Shown here: positions 11,280-20,426 of the stretch, piece after piece
How positions within the stretch are numbered: position 1 is the stretch's first letter
Layout of the letters: the number at the start of each line of letters is the position of its first letter
From: Tautonia rosea
Lineage (GTDB): Bacteria; Planctomycetota; Planctomycetia; Isosphaerales; Isosphaeraceae
Assembly: GCF_012958305.1 (NCBI RefSeq)
Contig: NZ_JABBYO010000005.1
Span: 310,001-374,000 of the forward strand
Direction of reading: 5' to 3'
Length of the DNA stretch: 64,000 nt
Notes under the pieces: generated by a model
What the model was told of the DNA's origin: nothing
The model's database searches: none
What the model saw: the letters and a program-made list of their open reading frames with translations, nothing else
Made by a program: the position numbers and the translations under genes

Positions 11280-11843
11280 ATGCCCTTGCCCGTCCAGCAT
11301 CCACCTCCTCAGACCGACGACCGGCCCCGCCGGGCCGTAATTCATGCGCCCGCGTTCAAGGCGGTGGAACTCGCCCAGCGAGGCCGGATGATCCTTGACG
11401 TGGCCGAGGCCGATCTTGCTGCCTCCGAATCCTTTCTCGGCCCCTTCCACGACACGTCCTGGTTCTTTCGCCGCGCCCTGGCCGATGCCCGCAATTCCTG
11501 GGACCGCCTCCGGGCTCGTTACGGACTCGCCGTGCTCGAGGCCGCGCTCGACGAGCCCCCGGCCACTGTTCTGACGCTCGGCCGATCATCCACGCCCGAT
11601 GCCGTGCTCGTCGTCATCGCTGGCAAAACCTATGCGTTGCACCGTCAGCCCCCCTCGGTCGATGCCCCCCGCATCTGGCAATTGACGCGCATCCCTCTCT
11701 CCGACGACGGTCCCTTCCACGCGTGCCGACTCTCCGACGGCTCCACCCAATGCGATTGCGCCCACTGGATTTACGAGATCGCCGACCGATCTGACACGTT
11801 TTGCAAGCACCTTGCCGCGCTCGATGCCCTCGGCTGGCTCTGA
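11280..11843 (+). CDS. SWIM zinc-finger protein
   Basis: A 187-residue protein whose C-terminus carries C158-x-C160-x14-C175-x-H177, the CxCxnCxH pattern of SWIM zinc fingers, found in DNA- or protein-binding modules. The preceding 70 residues form a beta-rich domain ('VLVVIAGKTYALHRQ' and 'IPLSDDGPFHACRLSDG'). The N-terminal half is helical. SWIM domains usually sit in larger proteins such as Swi2/Snf2 helicases or MuDR transposases; here it stands nearly alone. The start at 11280 is chosen because the earlier in-frame start at 11232 adds an Arg-rich leader with no ribosome-binding site. Confidence 0.6.
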   Translation: MPLPVQHPPPQTDDRPRRAVIHAPAFKAVELAQRGRMILDVAEADLAASESFLGPFHDTSWFFRRALADARNSWDRLRARYGLAVLEAALDEPPATVLTLGRSSTPDAVLVVIAGKTYALHRQPPSVDAPRIWQLTRIPLSDDGPFHACRLSDGSTQCDCAHWIYEIADRSDTFCKHLAALDALGWL

Positions 11844-11973
11844 TGGCCGACGGATACGTTGCTCATTCCTTGCGGTTTCTCGCTCACTTGCCTAACCTCA
11901 TTGGCAGCGAGATTTCCCGACGCGTCGATGTACGACCTCCTGATCGGGAAATTCACTTCCGAGGACACTCACC

Positions 11974-12861
11974 ATGCGTTGGGAAGGCAGAAGACAGAGC
12001 GACAACATCGAAGACCGCCGTGGAATCCCCACTCGGGGCCTTGTCGTCGGGGGTGGGCTGGGCACCCTGATCCTGTTTGTGGTGCTGCTGGCACTCGGTG
12101 TCGACCCCCAGGCCTTGCTTCAGCAAATGCCTCCAGCGGATCCAGGGGCTGCCGGTGTCGGTGTTGATGCCGGCCCAAGGGCTCCGGTTGACCCTGAACA
12201 GGAGCGTCAGGCCGAGTTCGTTTCCGTTGTGCTCGCCGACACGGAGGATGTCTGGACTGAACTCTTTGCGTCCCAGGTTGGTCAACCCTACGAGGTTCCG
12301 AAGCTTGTGCTGTTCACCGGCAGTGTCAATACCGACGGATGCGGCTTCGCTGGCGCCGCGGTCGGTCCCTTCTATTGCCCGCTCGACCGCAAAGCGTATC
12401 TGGATCTCAGCTTCTTTGATGAATTGAGCAACCGCTTCGGAGCCGATGGTGATTTCGCTCGTGCCTACGTCGTGGCTCACGAAATCGGTCATCACGTCCA
12501 GAACCTGCTCGGCATCTCCGACGAGGTCAGGAGCCTTCAGCAATCCTCACGCTCCGAGGAAGAAGCCAATCGCCTCTCGGTTCGGCTCGAACTCCAGGCC
12601 GACTTCCTCGCCGGTGTCTGGGCTCACCACGCCGACCGCTTGAATCAGATTCTCGAATCCGGCGACATTGAGGAAGCGCTCCGGGCTGCGAATGCCATTG
12701 GCGACGACACCCTCCAGCGTCAAGCCCAGGGCCAAGTCGTCCCCGATTCCTTCACGCACGGCTCTTCCGAACAACGAGTTCGATGGTTCCGTCGCGGCTA
12801 CCAGACCGGCAACCTCGAACTCATCGACGAGCTCTTTTCTGTTCCCTACAACCAGCTTTAA
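11974..12861 (+). CDS. YpfJ/KPN_02809-type neutral zinc metallopeptidase
   Basis: A 295-residue membrane-anchored putative zinc protease. It begins 'MRWEGRRQSDNIEDRRG', the conserved start of the family, then has one transmembrane segment at about residues 24-44. The zinc motif is H169-E-I-G-H173, with a downstream acidic stretch ('LELQADFLAGVWAHH') that supplies the third ligand in this family. 'TGSVNTDGCGFAGAAVGPFYCP' (truncated to its core) is a second conserved block. The physiological substrate is unknown for the family. It stands alone, with about 490 bp of empty sequence downstream. Confidence 0.9.
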   Translation: MRWEGRRQSDNIEDRRGIPTRGLVVGGGLGTLILFVVLLALGVDPQALLQQMPPADPGAAGVGVDAGPRAPVDPEQERQAEFVSVVLADTEDVWTELFASQVGQPYEVPKLVLFTGSVNTDGCGFAGAAVGPFYCPLDRKAYLDLSFFDELSNRFGADGDFARAYVVAHEIGHHVQNLLGISDEVRSLQQSSRSEEEANRLSVRLELQADFLAGVWAHHADRLNQILESGDIEEALRAANAIGDDTLQRQAQGQVVPDSFTHGSSEQRVRWFRRGYQTGNLELIDELFSVPYNQL

Positions 12862-13353
12862 TCGTTCTACTCACCAGCAACTCCCTTCCCAGTCATCCCG
12901 AACACGTCAACTCTCCAGAGCGGGTCCCTCAACGCTCGATCTCCGACTCAGTCGATCGCACCGACACCCTCATCACGTCCTGTTCGCCTTTGTAGGATTT
13001 TCTCTGAACTTCCTTGTAAATCGTTCGGCGTATCTGGGAACCTTCTCCCGAGATCAGCCCCTCCAGTCCTCACAATCCATCTCACCGTGCGTTGAACCGC
13101 TTCTCCAGAACGACTTTTCGTCAATCTGGGCGGTTTGGCGCACGGCTTGCCTTGTTTTCCCAGCATCTCCAAGACACACACCTTGACTGATCGCAAGAGA
13201 CGGACGAATCGTCCGCCCTTGCACCTCCTGTAGACTCATCACCCGCCAGCCGGTTCCCGGGCCGAGACTGAGACCTCCCCGTACGGGATGACGTTCGCCG
13301 TACGCCCTCAGCTTGGCTCACGAACCCGACACGATTGAGAGAGACTTGGAGCA
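12862..13353. other. Gene-free stretch, 492 bp
   Basis: I find no credible coding sequence, hairpin terminator or RNA gene here. The last few bases contain the GGAG ribosome-binding site of the CAP protein. A promoter for that gene must lie here, but I cannot point to it. Confidence 0.5.
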
Positions 13354-13890
13354 ATGATCAAGACGACCTGGACCCTCGCGGCCGCCCTGATCCTGACCCT
13401 CGCCCCCGCAATTCCCACCGAGGCACTCGCCACGGAACGATGCGACGCATCCGTTCCACTTCGTGATGATGCCCTTGGATTTGCGGTGCTTGAAATTCTC
13501 CCCGACCACACTCCCTGGACCGAACCGGAACCCGAGCCGGAACCCGAGGCATCGCTCCCGGCTGCAGACCAAGGCTACGGCGACCCTTACGGATTCTCCG
13601 CCATCATCAATAACTACCGAGCCTCGGCCGGACTGCCCCCGCTCTCCTACGATCCGAACCTCTCCGCCTGGGCCTCTCAAAACAATGCGGCGCAATGCTC
13701 AAGGGGCCTCGGGCATCACATCATGGCCAACTTCTTCCAGAACTGCGGCTACAACCAAACCTCTGTCTTCGACATTGCGATTAGCTGGATGAACTCTCCC
13801 GGACACGCCCAGAATATGCTCGCCCCCTCAGCCACTCGATTCGGCATCGCTTACGGCCCGGGCCCATACTGGACCATGAACCTGCAATAA
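13354..13890 (+). CDS. Secreted CAP (SCP/PR1) domain protein
   Basis: A 178-residue protein with a signal peptide (hydrophobic residues about 5-25, cleavage near A-L-A-T), a Pro/Glu repeat spacer ('EPEPEPEPE') and a CAP domain from about residue 78. CAP landmarks are 'NNYRASAGLPPLSYDPNLS' for the first helices, the first domain His in 'GLGHH', and 'SWMNSPGHAQNML', the CAP2-like signature. The usual E in the H-E pair is not obvious. Bacterial CAP proteins are extracellular with mostly unknown roles. GGAG lies 5 bases before the ATG. A hairpin follows at 13919. Confidence 0.85.
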   Translation: MIKTTWTLAAALILTLAPAIPTEALATERCDASVPLRDDALGFAVLEILPDHTPWTEPEPEPEPEASLPAADQGYGDPYGFSAIINNYRASAGLPPLSYDPNLSAWASQNNAAQCSRGLGHHIMANFFQNCGYNQTSVFDIAISWMNSPGHAQNMLAPSATRFGIAYGPGPYWTMNLQ

Positions 13891-13918
13891 TCGATCGAGC
13901 TTCCTTCCGATCCCCGAT

Positions 13919-13958
13919 CGACCCGGACCGGCGATCCCTCCGCCGTTGGTCCGGGTCG
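13919..13958 (+). terminator. Hairpin terminator after the CAP gene
   Basis: An 11-bp perfect stem (13919-13929 with 13948-13958, CGACCCGGACC) is followed by a short T-run. It lies 29 bases after the stop codon. The inner loop can extend the pairing through GGCG/CGCC. Confidence 0.6.
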
Positions 13959-14162
13959 TTTCGCGCGCCGATCGCCCCGAGCCAAGGGCGCTTGAACCCC
14001 GGTATCACCGGATGCTAGACTCGCTGCCGATCCGGCCGCTCGGCCGACACGGAACGACTGCGCGCCGACCGGGGAATTGTCTCCCGCTGCCGCTCGATCG
14101 ATCTCCGATCCCTCCCTCGACTGTTTCCTCTGGTCCTCTTGCTTCTCAGGAGAACGTTTACC

Positions 14163-15290
14163 ATGTCCGTCGCCGCCAGCACCCCGAGCAAACTCGGCGC
14201 CACTGTCCTGCTCGGCCGGGGGCTCACGCCCGGCAAGCTTCGGGGTCTGCAACGCATCAGCAACCCGAACGGCACGCTGACGATGGTTGCCTTCGACCAG
14301 AACAGCTCCATGATCGACCTCGCCAAGAAGGGCCTCAAGGCCAAGGGCGAGGACCGCGACCCGACCTATGAAGAAATTGTCGAGGCCAAGCTCGACATGG
14401 TCCGCCACATGGCCCCGAAGGCCTCCGGCATCCTCATCGACGCCTACTACGGCGCCTGGCCCGCCATCGCCACCGGTGCTGTTCCCCCCGACCGTGGCCT
14501 GATCGTCCGCGTCGAGAAGTCCGGCGGTCCCAAAAACAAGCGTGGCGGCCCGCTCGGCTCGATCGAGCCCGGCCTCTCGGTCGAAAAGATCAAGCTCATG
14601 GGCGTCGACGTCGTCAAGCTGCTCGCCCCCTTCGAGCCAACCGAGCTCGACAGCGCTCAGCACCAGTACGACTTCATCCAGAAGATCTACGAGGACTGCC
14701 GCAAGTTCGACATCCTCATGCTGCTTGAGCCGGTCGCCTTCCCCATGGACGGCGAAAAGAAGACTGACACCAGCTTCCTCAACCGCAAGGCCGAAACCGT
14801 CATCGAGTCCGCCCGCCAGCTCTCCCGCTGGTGCGACGTCTACAAGGCCGAGTTCCCCGGGACCCTCGGCCACGAGTCCGAGGAACAGCTCCGCGACAAC
14901 CTGCTCGCCCTCTCCGAGTGCAGCCAGACCCCCTGGGTCCTCCTCTCGGCAGGCGTCGACTACACCGACTACGTCACCCAGGTCAAAATGGCCATGGACT
15001 GCGGCGCCTCGGGCATCCTCGGTGGGCGGGCCTTCTGGAAGGAATACTTCCAGGAAGACGGCGCCGAGGCCCGCTCCCGCTTTGCCGCCGAAGTTGGCGC
15101 CAAGCGGGTCGAGGAGGTCGATACCATCGTCCGAGAGAGCGGCTCCCCTTGGTTCGCCAAGTACGGCCTCACTCAGGATGACTTCCTCAACATCCGGGCC
15201 GCCGAGGGATGGCACTTCCGTTATGCCCCGGGGGCCGAGTCGGCCGTCGGCAGCTCCGGTCACGTTGTCCGAGCCGGCGAGGTCTACTGA
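14163..15290 (+). CDS. LacD-like class I aldolase
   Basis: A 375-residue TIM-barrel aldolase of the LacD/YihT branch, which includes tagatose-1,6-bisphosphate and sulfofructose-phosphate aldolases. Visible are 'TMVAFDQNSSM' near the front, the acid-rich 'GILIDAYYGAW' strand, 'GVDVVKLLAPFEP' with the likely Schiff-base Lys, 'DILMLLEPVAF', and the phosphate-binding end 'GASGILGGRAFWKEY'. The true substrate is uncertain; in planctomycetes a fructose-bisphosphate aldolase role is possible. Start at ATG 14163, with AGGAGA about 10 bases upstream; an earlier ATG at 14139 is less likely. It stands alone and is closed by a strong hairpin. Confidence 0.85.
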   Translation: MSVAASTPSKLGATVLLGRGLTPGKLRGLQRISNPNGTLTMVAFDQNSSMIDLAKKGLKAKGEDRDPTYEEIVEAKLDMVRHMAPKASGILIDAYYGAWPAIATGAVPPDRGLIVRVEKSGGPKNKRGGPLGSIEPGLSVEKIKLMGVDVVKLLAPFEPTELDSAQHQYDFIQKIYEDCRKFDILMLLEPVAFPMDGEKKTDTSFLNRKAETVIESARQLSRWCDVYKAEFPGTLGHESEEQLRDNLLALSECSQTPWVLLSAGVDYTDYVTQVKMAMDCGASGILGGRAFWKEYFQEDGAEARSRFAAEVGAKRVEEVDTIVRESGSPWFAKYGLTQDDFLNIRAAEGWHFRYAPGAESAVGSSGHVVRAGEVY

Positions 15291-15326
15291 CCGGTCCCGG
15301 TCTCAATCCACCGTTGCAAACGCAAG

Positions 15327-15358
15327 CCGGCCCCAGTGCCTCGTCGCACTGGGGCCGG
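15327..15358. terminator. Strong bidirectional hairpin between convergent genes
   Basis: A 13-bp perfect stem (15327-15339 with 15346-15358) with a 6-base loop lies between the aldolase stop and the convergent LptA/C-like gene stop. A T-rich tail (TTCGTGTTTCTT) follows on the plus strand, so termination of the aldolase transcript is the clearest role. Confidence 0.8.
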
Positions 15359-15385
15359 TTCGTGTTTCTTAACAGAGCCCGCGGC

Positions 15386-18300
15386 TCAGTTCCCCGAGAA
15401 CCCTTGCCGTTCCATGTCGTTGCGACCTGGCAGGCGGGGCTTCGGTCGCTCCCGTTCCGGTTTCTCCTTCTCCTTCGGTGGCTTGACTGCACCCAGCCGG
15501 AAGCCCGAATCCGGACGGAAGAAGATGCCCGACCCCGGATCAAGCAGCTCGCTCTCGTCGGTGTTCGTATTGTAACGCAAGGCGCGGGCGGTCGTCCGAC
15601 TGGTCGGCTGCCCGAACGACCCCTGGCTGGCAATCGTCACCGGAGCCGAGTCGGTTCCTCTCACGAAGAAATTCGCCGTGTTCGTATCGTAAGTAATGGT
15701 GTCACCCAACAGGGTCTTGCCATCAGCCCTGGCCTGTGCCGCTCCAAACGCTTTCAGGAAGTTACGGTCGGGAATCCCCGGCACCGCCGGGTTATGCTCG
15801 ACGTAAATCGTATCCCCTTCGAGCATCACCGCGTCCGAGGGCGGTCGATCAAACTCGAGGTCGTCCTGATACTGCTTGACTGCAGCCCGGATCACCCGAG
15901 CATCACCTCGGAACTCGGCCACTCGATACCCCCCTCCGGCCGTCCCGAGTTGCCCCTCGACCCCCTCGTTGAATTCGATCTTCGTCTTGGTCAGTGTCAT
16001 CCGCCTTGGCGAACCCGCATCGGCTCCGGCCGGATTCCGCCCGTTCTGAGCAGCGGTCGGAATCAAGCGCCTCGCCGAGTCTCCTGATCCACCAGGCCCC
16101 CCTTCAAGCGTCGCCACCGACACACTGCCCGCCCCGTCCATCCAGAACCGATCGGCCTGACGGTCGAACGTGACCGACTCTCCCTTCGATTGCCGAAGCT
16201 CCCGGATCAACTCCCGATTCTCGTCATCTCGGACCAGGTTCCAGAGCTCGACCTGTCCCGTGCCGATGATCGACGCCAACTCCAGTTCTCGATCTCCGTC
16301 GCGGACCTCTCCATTCGTTTCAGAACCCGGCAAGGCCCGGTCGAACGACACCGGGCGATCGAAGATCACCTCCATCTCCTGGGAGGCCGATCCCGCATCG
16401 CCGTTCCTCGCCTTCACGTCCCCGAGGAATAATGCCCGTGCCGGTCCCGGCGAACCGTCAGGCTCGGCGAACTGACCGTGGAAGAACATTGCCTCCTGCC
16501 AGGTCACGATCAACGGCTCGCGGTTCTTGGCCGGGGCCTCGTCCTGATTGTCCGAGGCCAGTTCCAGCCTCCCCATGCTCGACCGATCCGACAGGTTCCA
16601 GAGCCGTCCCGGCCCCTGGATGAAGGCATAGTCGTGCGACTGGTCCACCCCGACCACCACCTTGCCGTCGGCATTCGGATCGGGGAACCCCTGAATAAAC
16701 ATGTCGTCAGACGCGATCGTGACCGGCCGGGTCTCCCCGTGAGCGAACAGCTTCATGCGGCCCGGCCCCACGTTCTGCAAATCGATCCCGAAATCCGCAT
16801 CGACGTGAAAACCGGCCTTCTTTCCGGGCGCGGGGTCCTGATGGATCACCACGTTGTTCCGGAAGCGTGCCTCTCGAACCTCTCGAGTTCCTCCTGATCC
16901 CCCGGTCAGATCGATCCCCGGACCATTGCCCGTCACCTCAATCCGAGCCCAGACCAGATCCGCCTCGGCCGAGAAAGGCGGAGACGGTGGTTCTTCAATT
17001 CCTGATTGTCCTGCGTCAGGTCGACCGGCGACCACCGGATCCGCCGATTCGGACGCCGAGGCCCCAGCCCCAGGAGCCCCTCCCACTTGCGAAGCAAATC
17101 TCGCTCTCGGCAACGCCTGCCCCGCCGCTCCAGCCATGACATCCGAGGCCGGCATGACCTCGTTCAGATAGGTAAACACCACGTCCAACTTCTCTCGGGC
17201 GTTCAGCTCCCGACGCGGCTTCCGATCTCCGGCGACGACCATCCCGGCCGGTCCTTCCGAGCCTTCAGGAGTGACCAGATGCACGTCACCCACCGCCGAA
17301 ATCCACTCGATCTGGAACGATCGACCCTTCGGTTCCCCCTCCGATCCCTGCACCGGCACCGGCCCTGCGTCCTGAGGCTTGAGGCTCACCACCACCTTAT
17401 CCCGACAGGCCAGGGTCAACTGACTCGGGTCGTTCAGGATCGGCCACCCTTGCAGCGTGATGAACGTCCGAGGCGTCTCGTCCGCTGCGTCCGCTGCGGC
17501 CAGCGACGTCTCGATCACCATCTCATCCCGAGCGGTGGCCGAACGCTCGACCGGCCCATCCCGCCTCGACCGCATCTCCAGCAAAACCGGCCCCCGAGTG
17601 ATGACCGTCGATCGCCCCTGTTTTTCCGGGTCGCCGTGCAAGGTCGCATCAGCCGCCAGGACGGTCACATACGAGGTCGGATTTCCCTGCTCATCCACCT
17701 CCATCCGCTCGAATTCGATCTGCTGCCCCGGGTCGGCCCGGAAGTACGACACCTCCGGCACGTTGTTCCCCGGCTTCCGGTAAATCAGCTCGTTCCCCCG
17801 ACACCGGAGCCGTTCCGATTGCGACTCCAGCCAGACAACGTGCCCATCGACCCGCGCTTCGAGCAGTCGCAGGGCCCCAGAGCTTTGATCGCCGCTTGGA
17901 GGCAGAGCACCCTCGGTCACCGACGATGGGTCTTCAGCAACAGGCTCGGCCCCAGGAACGAGGATGGCGTACAGATGGTCTCCGGTAATCCGGTCCGGTT
18001 GCTCCACCCCCCGCTCGATGACGACGTTCGTCGAGAACTCTGCAATCGTTGGCGCCGGAGGCGCCGGAGGCCCGACTGGGGCCGGCATCCTCGGCTTCGG
18101 CAACTGAAGCCGCATGGAGCCGCTGGTCAGCTTCCCTGGCGTCTTCGGGGCCTCGACCCCATCGGCCGACGCCACCTGCTGCTCGGGTAAGGCGTTGCCG
18201 GGAACAAATCCAGAGCTCCCGATGTCTTCCGACGTGATCTCCACTCCTTGATTGAGCGTGACCACCTCCGCACCGGGGAAACCGCCCCCCCCGTCACCCG

Positions 18301-19015
18301 GCCGCAACGAAATCACCAACCCCTTGCCCCGCACCGTCACGTCGCCATCGACCAGTTGCACCTGATCATCACAGCGCAACTGCATCTGCTTCTCGAAGTA
18401 TTCGGCGTAAGGAACCGTCACCACCATGTCGTCCTGCGGATCGGGAGTTCCCTTGTCGTCGAGAATCAGGACGTGTTCGTCAATCCCTTCGATCTTCGCA
18501 TGGACGACATTCGGCTTCGGCCCGCCCCCCATGAAGCTGAACGGTTGGTCGAAGTCGATCACCGCCCGGTCGCCCGACATCACTTTGGTGCTGCCGTCCT
18601 TATTCGACCCCCAGATCACGGCAAACGGAGCCAGTACGATCCGCTTGCGGTCCTGGTCGTCGGGAAAGTCGAGCGTGCTCCAGTACATCCAGTAGCCGCG
18701 ATCATTGTTGTAATACTTCGTCACATCACTGACCGTCCCACTGGTCCAGTGATGCTCACCGAAAACCCGAAGGGCCAGTTCCGTCGCCTGCTGGGCGCCG
18801 AGCGACGCCGAAGGCCTCAGGTCGAACCGAGCCTTCGCAATGGGAATCGACGGTTGGACCCGAGCGGAGACGATCGAATACCCGTACTCGTAGCCGAAAT
18901 ATCCGGCCAGGAGCAGAGCAAACGTGATCACAGTTCGAACAGTTCGGGTCATGACGTCGGTCCGCATCCGGTCTGCAATGCGCTTCGGCCCCCAGGTGTG
19001 CCGACGCGAACCCAT
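15386..19015 (-). CDS. Giant LptA/LptC/OstA-like protein
   Basis: A 1209-residue protein anchored by one N-terminal transmembrane segment (about residues 24-45) and otherwise made of repeated beta-strand segments. The recurring pattern of 'GDRAVIDFDQPF', 'RGKGLVISLRPG', 'GNELIYRKPGN', 'ATLHGDPEKQGR' and 'LEGDTIYVEHN' resembles the beta-jellyroll OstA/LptA fold used to ferry lipopolysaccharide across the periplasm, repeated many times. E. coli LptA and LptC are each below 200 residues. It follows KdsD on the same strand (98-bp gap), consistent with an envelope role. ATG at 19015 is the longest start; 18952 (MTRTVRTVITF) begins right at the membrane segment and may be the real one. Confidence 0.7.
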   Translation of the reverse strand: MGSRRHTWGPKRIADRMRTDVMTRTVRTVITFALLLAGYFGYEYGYSIVSARVQPSIPIAKARFDLRPSASLGAQQATELALRVFGEHHWTSGTVSDVTKYYNNDRGYWMYWSTLDFPDDQDRKRIVLAPFAVIWGSNKDGSTKVMSGDRAVIDFDQPFSFMGGGPKPNVVHAKIEGIDEHVLILDDKGTPDPQDDMVVTVPYAEYFEKQMQLRCDDQVQLVDGDVTVRGKGLVISLRPGDGGGGFPGAEVVTLNQGVEITSEDIGSSGFVPGNALPEQQVASADGVEAPKTPGKLTSGSMRLQLPKPRMPAPVGPPAPPAPTIAEFSTNVVIERGVEQPDRITGDHLYAILVPGAEPVAEDPSSVTEGALPPSGDQSSGALRLLEARVDGHVVWLESQSERLRCRGNELIYRKPGNNVPEVSYFRADPGQQIEFERMEVDEQGNPTSYVTVLAADATLHGDPEKQGRSTVITRGPVLLEMRSRRDGPVERSATARDEMVIETSLAAADAADETPRTFITLQGWPILNDPSQLTLACRDKVVVSLKPQDAGPVPVQGSEGEPKGRSFQIEWISAVGDVHLVTPEGSEGPAGMVVAGDRKPRRELNAREKLDVVFTYLNEVMPASDVMAGAAGQALPRARFASQVGGAPGAGASASESADPVVAGRPDAGQSGIEEPPSPPFSAEADLVWARIEVTGNGPGIDLTGGSGGTREVREARFRNNVVIHQDPAPGKKAGFHVDADFGIDLQNVGPGRMKLFAHGETRPVTIASDDMFIQGFPDPNADGKVVVGVDQSHDYAFIQGPGRLWNLSDRSSMGRLELASDNQDEAPAKNREPLIVTWQEAMFFHGQFAEPDGSPGPARALFLGDVKARNGDAGSASQEMEVIFDRPVSFDRALPGSETNGEVRDGDRELELASIIGTGQVELWNLVRDDENRELIRELRQSKGESVTFDRQADRFWMDGAGSVSVATLEGGPGGSGDSARRLIPTAAQNGRNPAGADAGSPRRMTLTKTKIEFNEGVEGQLGTAGGGYRVAEFRGDARVIRAAVKQYQDDLEFDRPPSDAVMLEGDTIYVEHNPAVPGIPDRNFLKAFGAAQARADGKTLLGDTITYDTNTANFFVRGTDSAPVTIASQGSFGQPTSRTTARALRYNTNTDESELLDPGSGIFFRPDSGFRLGAVKPPKEKEKPERERPKPRLPGRNDMERQGFSGN

Positions 19016-19113
19016 GACTCAAGACAAAGGCACCGCAACCACCATTGCGAGCACGTACGGAACCTTCGGCACGGGGACTGGGGCAGCACGGTCGGCTCCG
19101 GCATCCGGCGGCC

Positions 19114-20133
19114 TCACGGTTCGAGGTCGTCGGCCTCCAGGCCGATCAGGTCGGTGATGTCCACCAGTCCCACCAGCCGCCGTTCCGCATCGACGACTGG
19201 TAACTCGCTCAGTTTCCGCGACCGTAGCAATTCGACCGCCTCGGCAATCGTCGCATCGACCGATACGACGACCGGATTTGCCGTCATCACCTCGCTGATC
19301 GCCCGGTCCAGCCACTGTTCACGCCTCAGCTCAAAGAGCCGGGCGAGATCACTGTCAGTGAAGATGCCAAGCAATTGCCTCTCATCGTTCACCACCAGAA
19401 CCGCCCCGCTCCGTCGTCGAGCTCCTCCCAGCCTCACGAAAACCTCTCGGACCGACTCGCCCGGTTGTGCCGTCCGCACGTGCGAACCGGTTCGCATCAG
19501 GTCTTCGACTCGACTCAGCTTCCGTCCCAGGCTGCCCCCGGGATGGTAGCGAAGGAAGTCTTCGGGCCCGAAGGCCTTCATCCGGCTGACCAGTAACGCA
19601 AGAGCGTCTCCCACGGCCATCATCGCGGTCGTGCTCGCCGACGGGGCCAGGCCAAGCGGGCAGGCCTCGGCAATCGACCCAAGCGTGATGCACAAGTCGG
19701 CCCCCCGTCCGAGCGTACTGGTCGGGCTTGCGGTCAGGGCGATCAACCCTGCGCCGAGCTGCCGGATGGAGGGAATCAACCGCGTCACTTCCTCCGTTTC
19801 GCCACTCTGCGAGAGTGCGAGTACGAGGTCGCCCGATCGAATACGCCCCAGATCGCCGTGAACGGCATCGCCGGGGTGCAAGGGGAAGGCCGTTGTTCCG
19901 GTCGAGGCCAGCGTGGCTGCGAGCTTCTGGCCCACGAGTCCCGCCTTCCCCATCCCCGTCACCACGACATTCCCTTGACACCGGAAAATGCAATCGGCCG
20001 CCTCGACAAGTGCCTCATCGAGCTGATCGCAAACGCGATCAATCGCCTCGGATTCGAGGCGCAGCACATCCCGAGCGAAGGCCAGGGCATCGCTGGCCGT
20101 TGCCAGCGTCGTCGCGTCCAGAACGGTGGCCAT
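19114..20133 (-). CDS. kdsD: Arabinose-5-phosphate isomerase (KdsD/KpsF family)
   Basis: A 339-residue enzyme converting ribulose-5-phosphate to arabinose-5-phosphate, the first step of Kdo synthesis. It has a SIS sugar-isomerase domain at about residues 30-180 ('GNVVVTGMGKAGLVGQKLA' with its catalytic Lys, 'LALSQSGETEEV', 'ACPLGLAPSAST') and two CBS domains from about 210 ('LMRTGSHVRTAQPGESV' and 'VMTANPVVVSVDATI'). The start at 20133 is chosen because GGAGG lies 8 bases upstream; an earlier in-frame ATG gives a non-conserved leader. With the LptA/C-like gene downstream it suggests a Kdo-LPS module. GutQ-type sugar metabolism is a less likely alternative. Confidence 0.92.
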   Translation of the reverse strand: MATVLDATTLATASDALAFARDVLRLESEAIDRVCDQLDEALVEAADCIFRCQGNVVVTGMGKAGLVGQKLAATLASTGTTAFPLHPGDAVHGDLGRIRSGDLVLALSQSGETEEVTRLIPSIRQLGAGLIALTASPTSTLGRGADLCITLGSIAEACPLGLAPSASTTAMMAVGDALALLVSRMKAFGPEDFLRYHPGGSLGRKLSRVEDLMRTGSHVRTAQPGESVREVFVRLGGARRRSGAVLVVNDERQLLGIFTDSDLARLFELRREQWLDRAISEVMTANPVVVSVDATIAEAVELLRSRKLSELPVVDAERRLVGLVDITDLIGLEADDLEP

Positions 20134-20426
20134 CCGGTGCCTCCTTGCACGCCGATGGACCGGAGAGGTGATTGAGGTCCCCGGCTCCGGGCGAACCGAA
20201 GGATCATCGGCTCGCCATCGGCCTGTCGGATCGGGATCGGCACCATAGCCCATCACCCTACCCCCGTCAACGCGACTCGGTCAGTCCACCTCCATCCTCG
20301 TGTTGCATCGACTCGCGCCCAGGGGCAACTTGCGTCACTTCTGCCAGACGGGCAAAGATTTCCGCTCGGGTTCGACCTGCTTCATCCGACCTGCTTCGAT
20401 CTGAAGTCCGGCATAGGTTCGGCGCC

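Noticed and set aside
13851-15263. A 470-codon frame on the minus strand
   Set aside because: It is antisense to the LacD-like aldolase with Gly/Val/Asp shadow composition.
18248-19549. A 433-codon frame on the plus strand
   Set aside because: It covers the antisense of the LptA/C-like gene and part of kdsD, with no recognisable domain.
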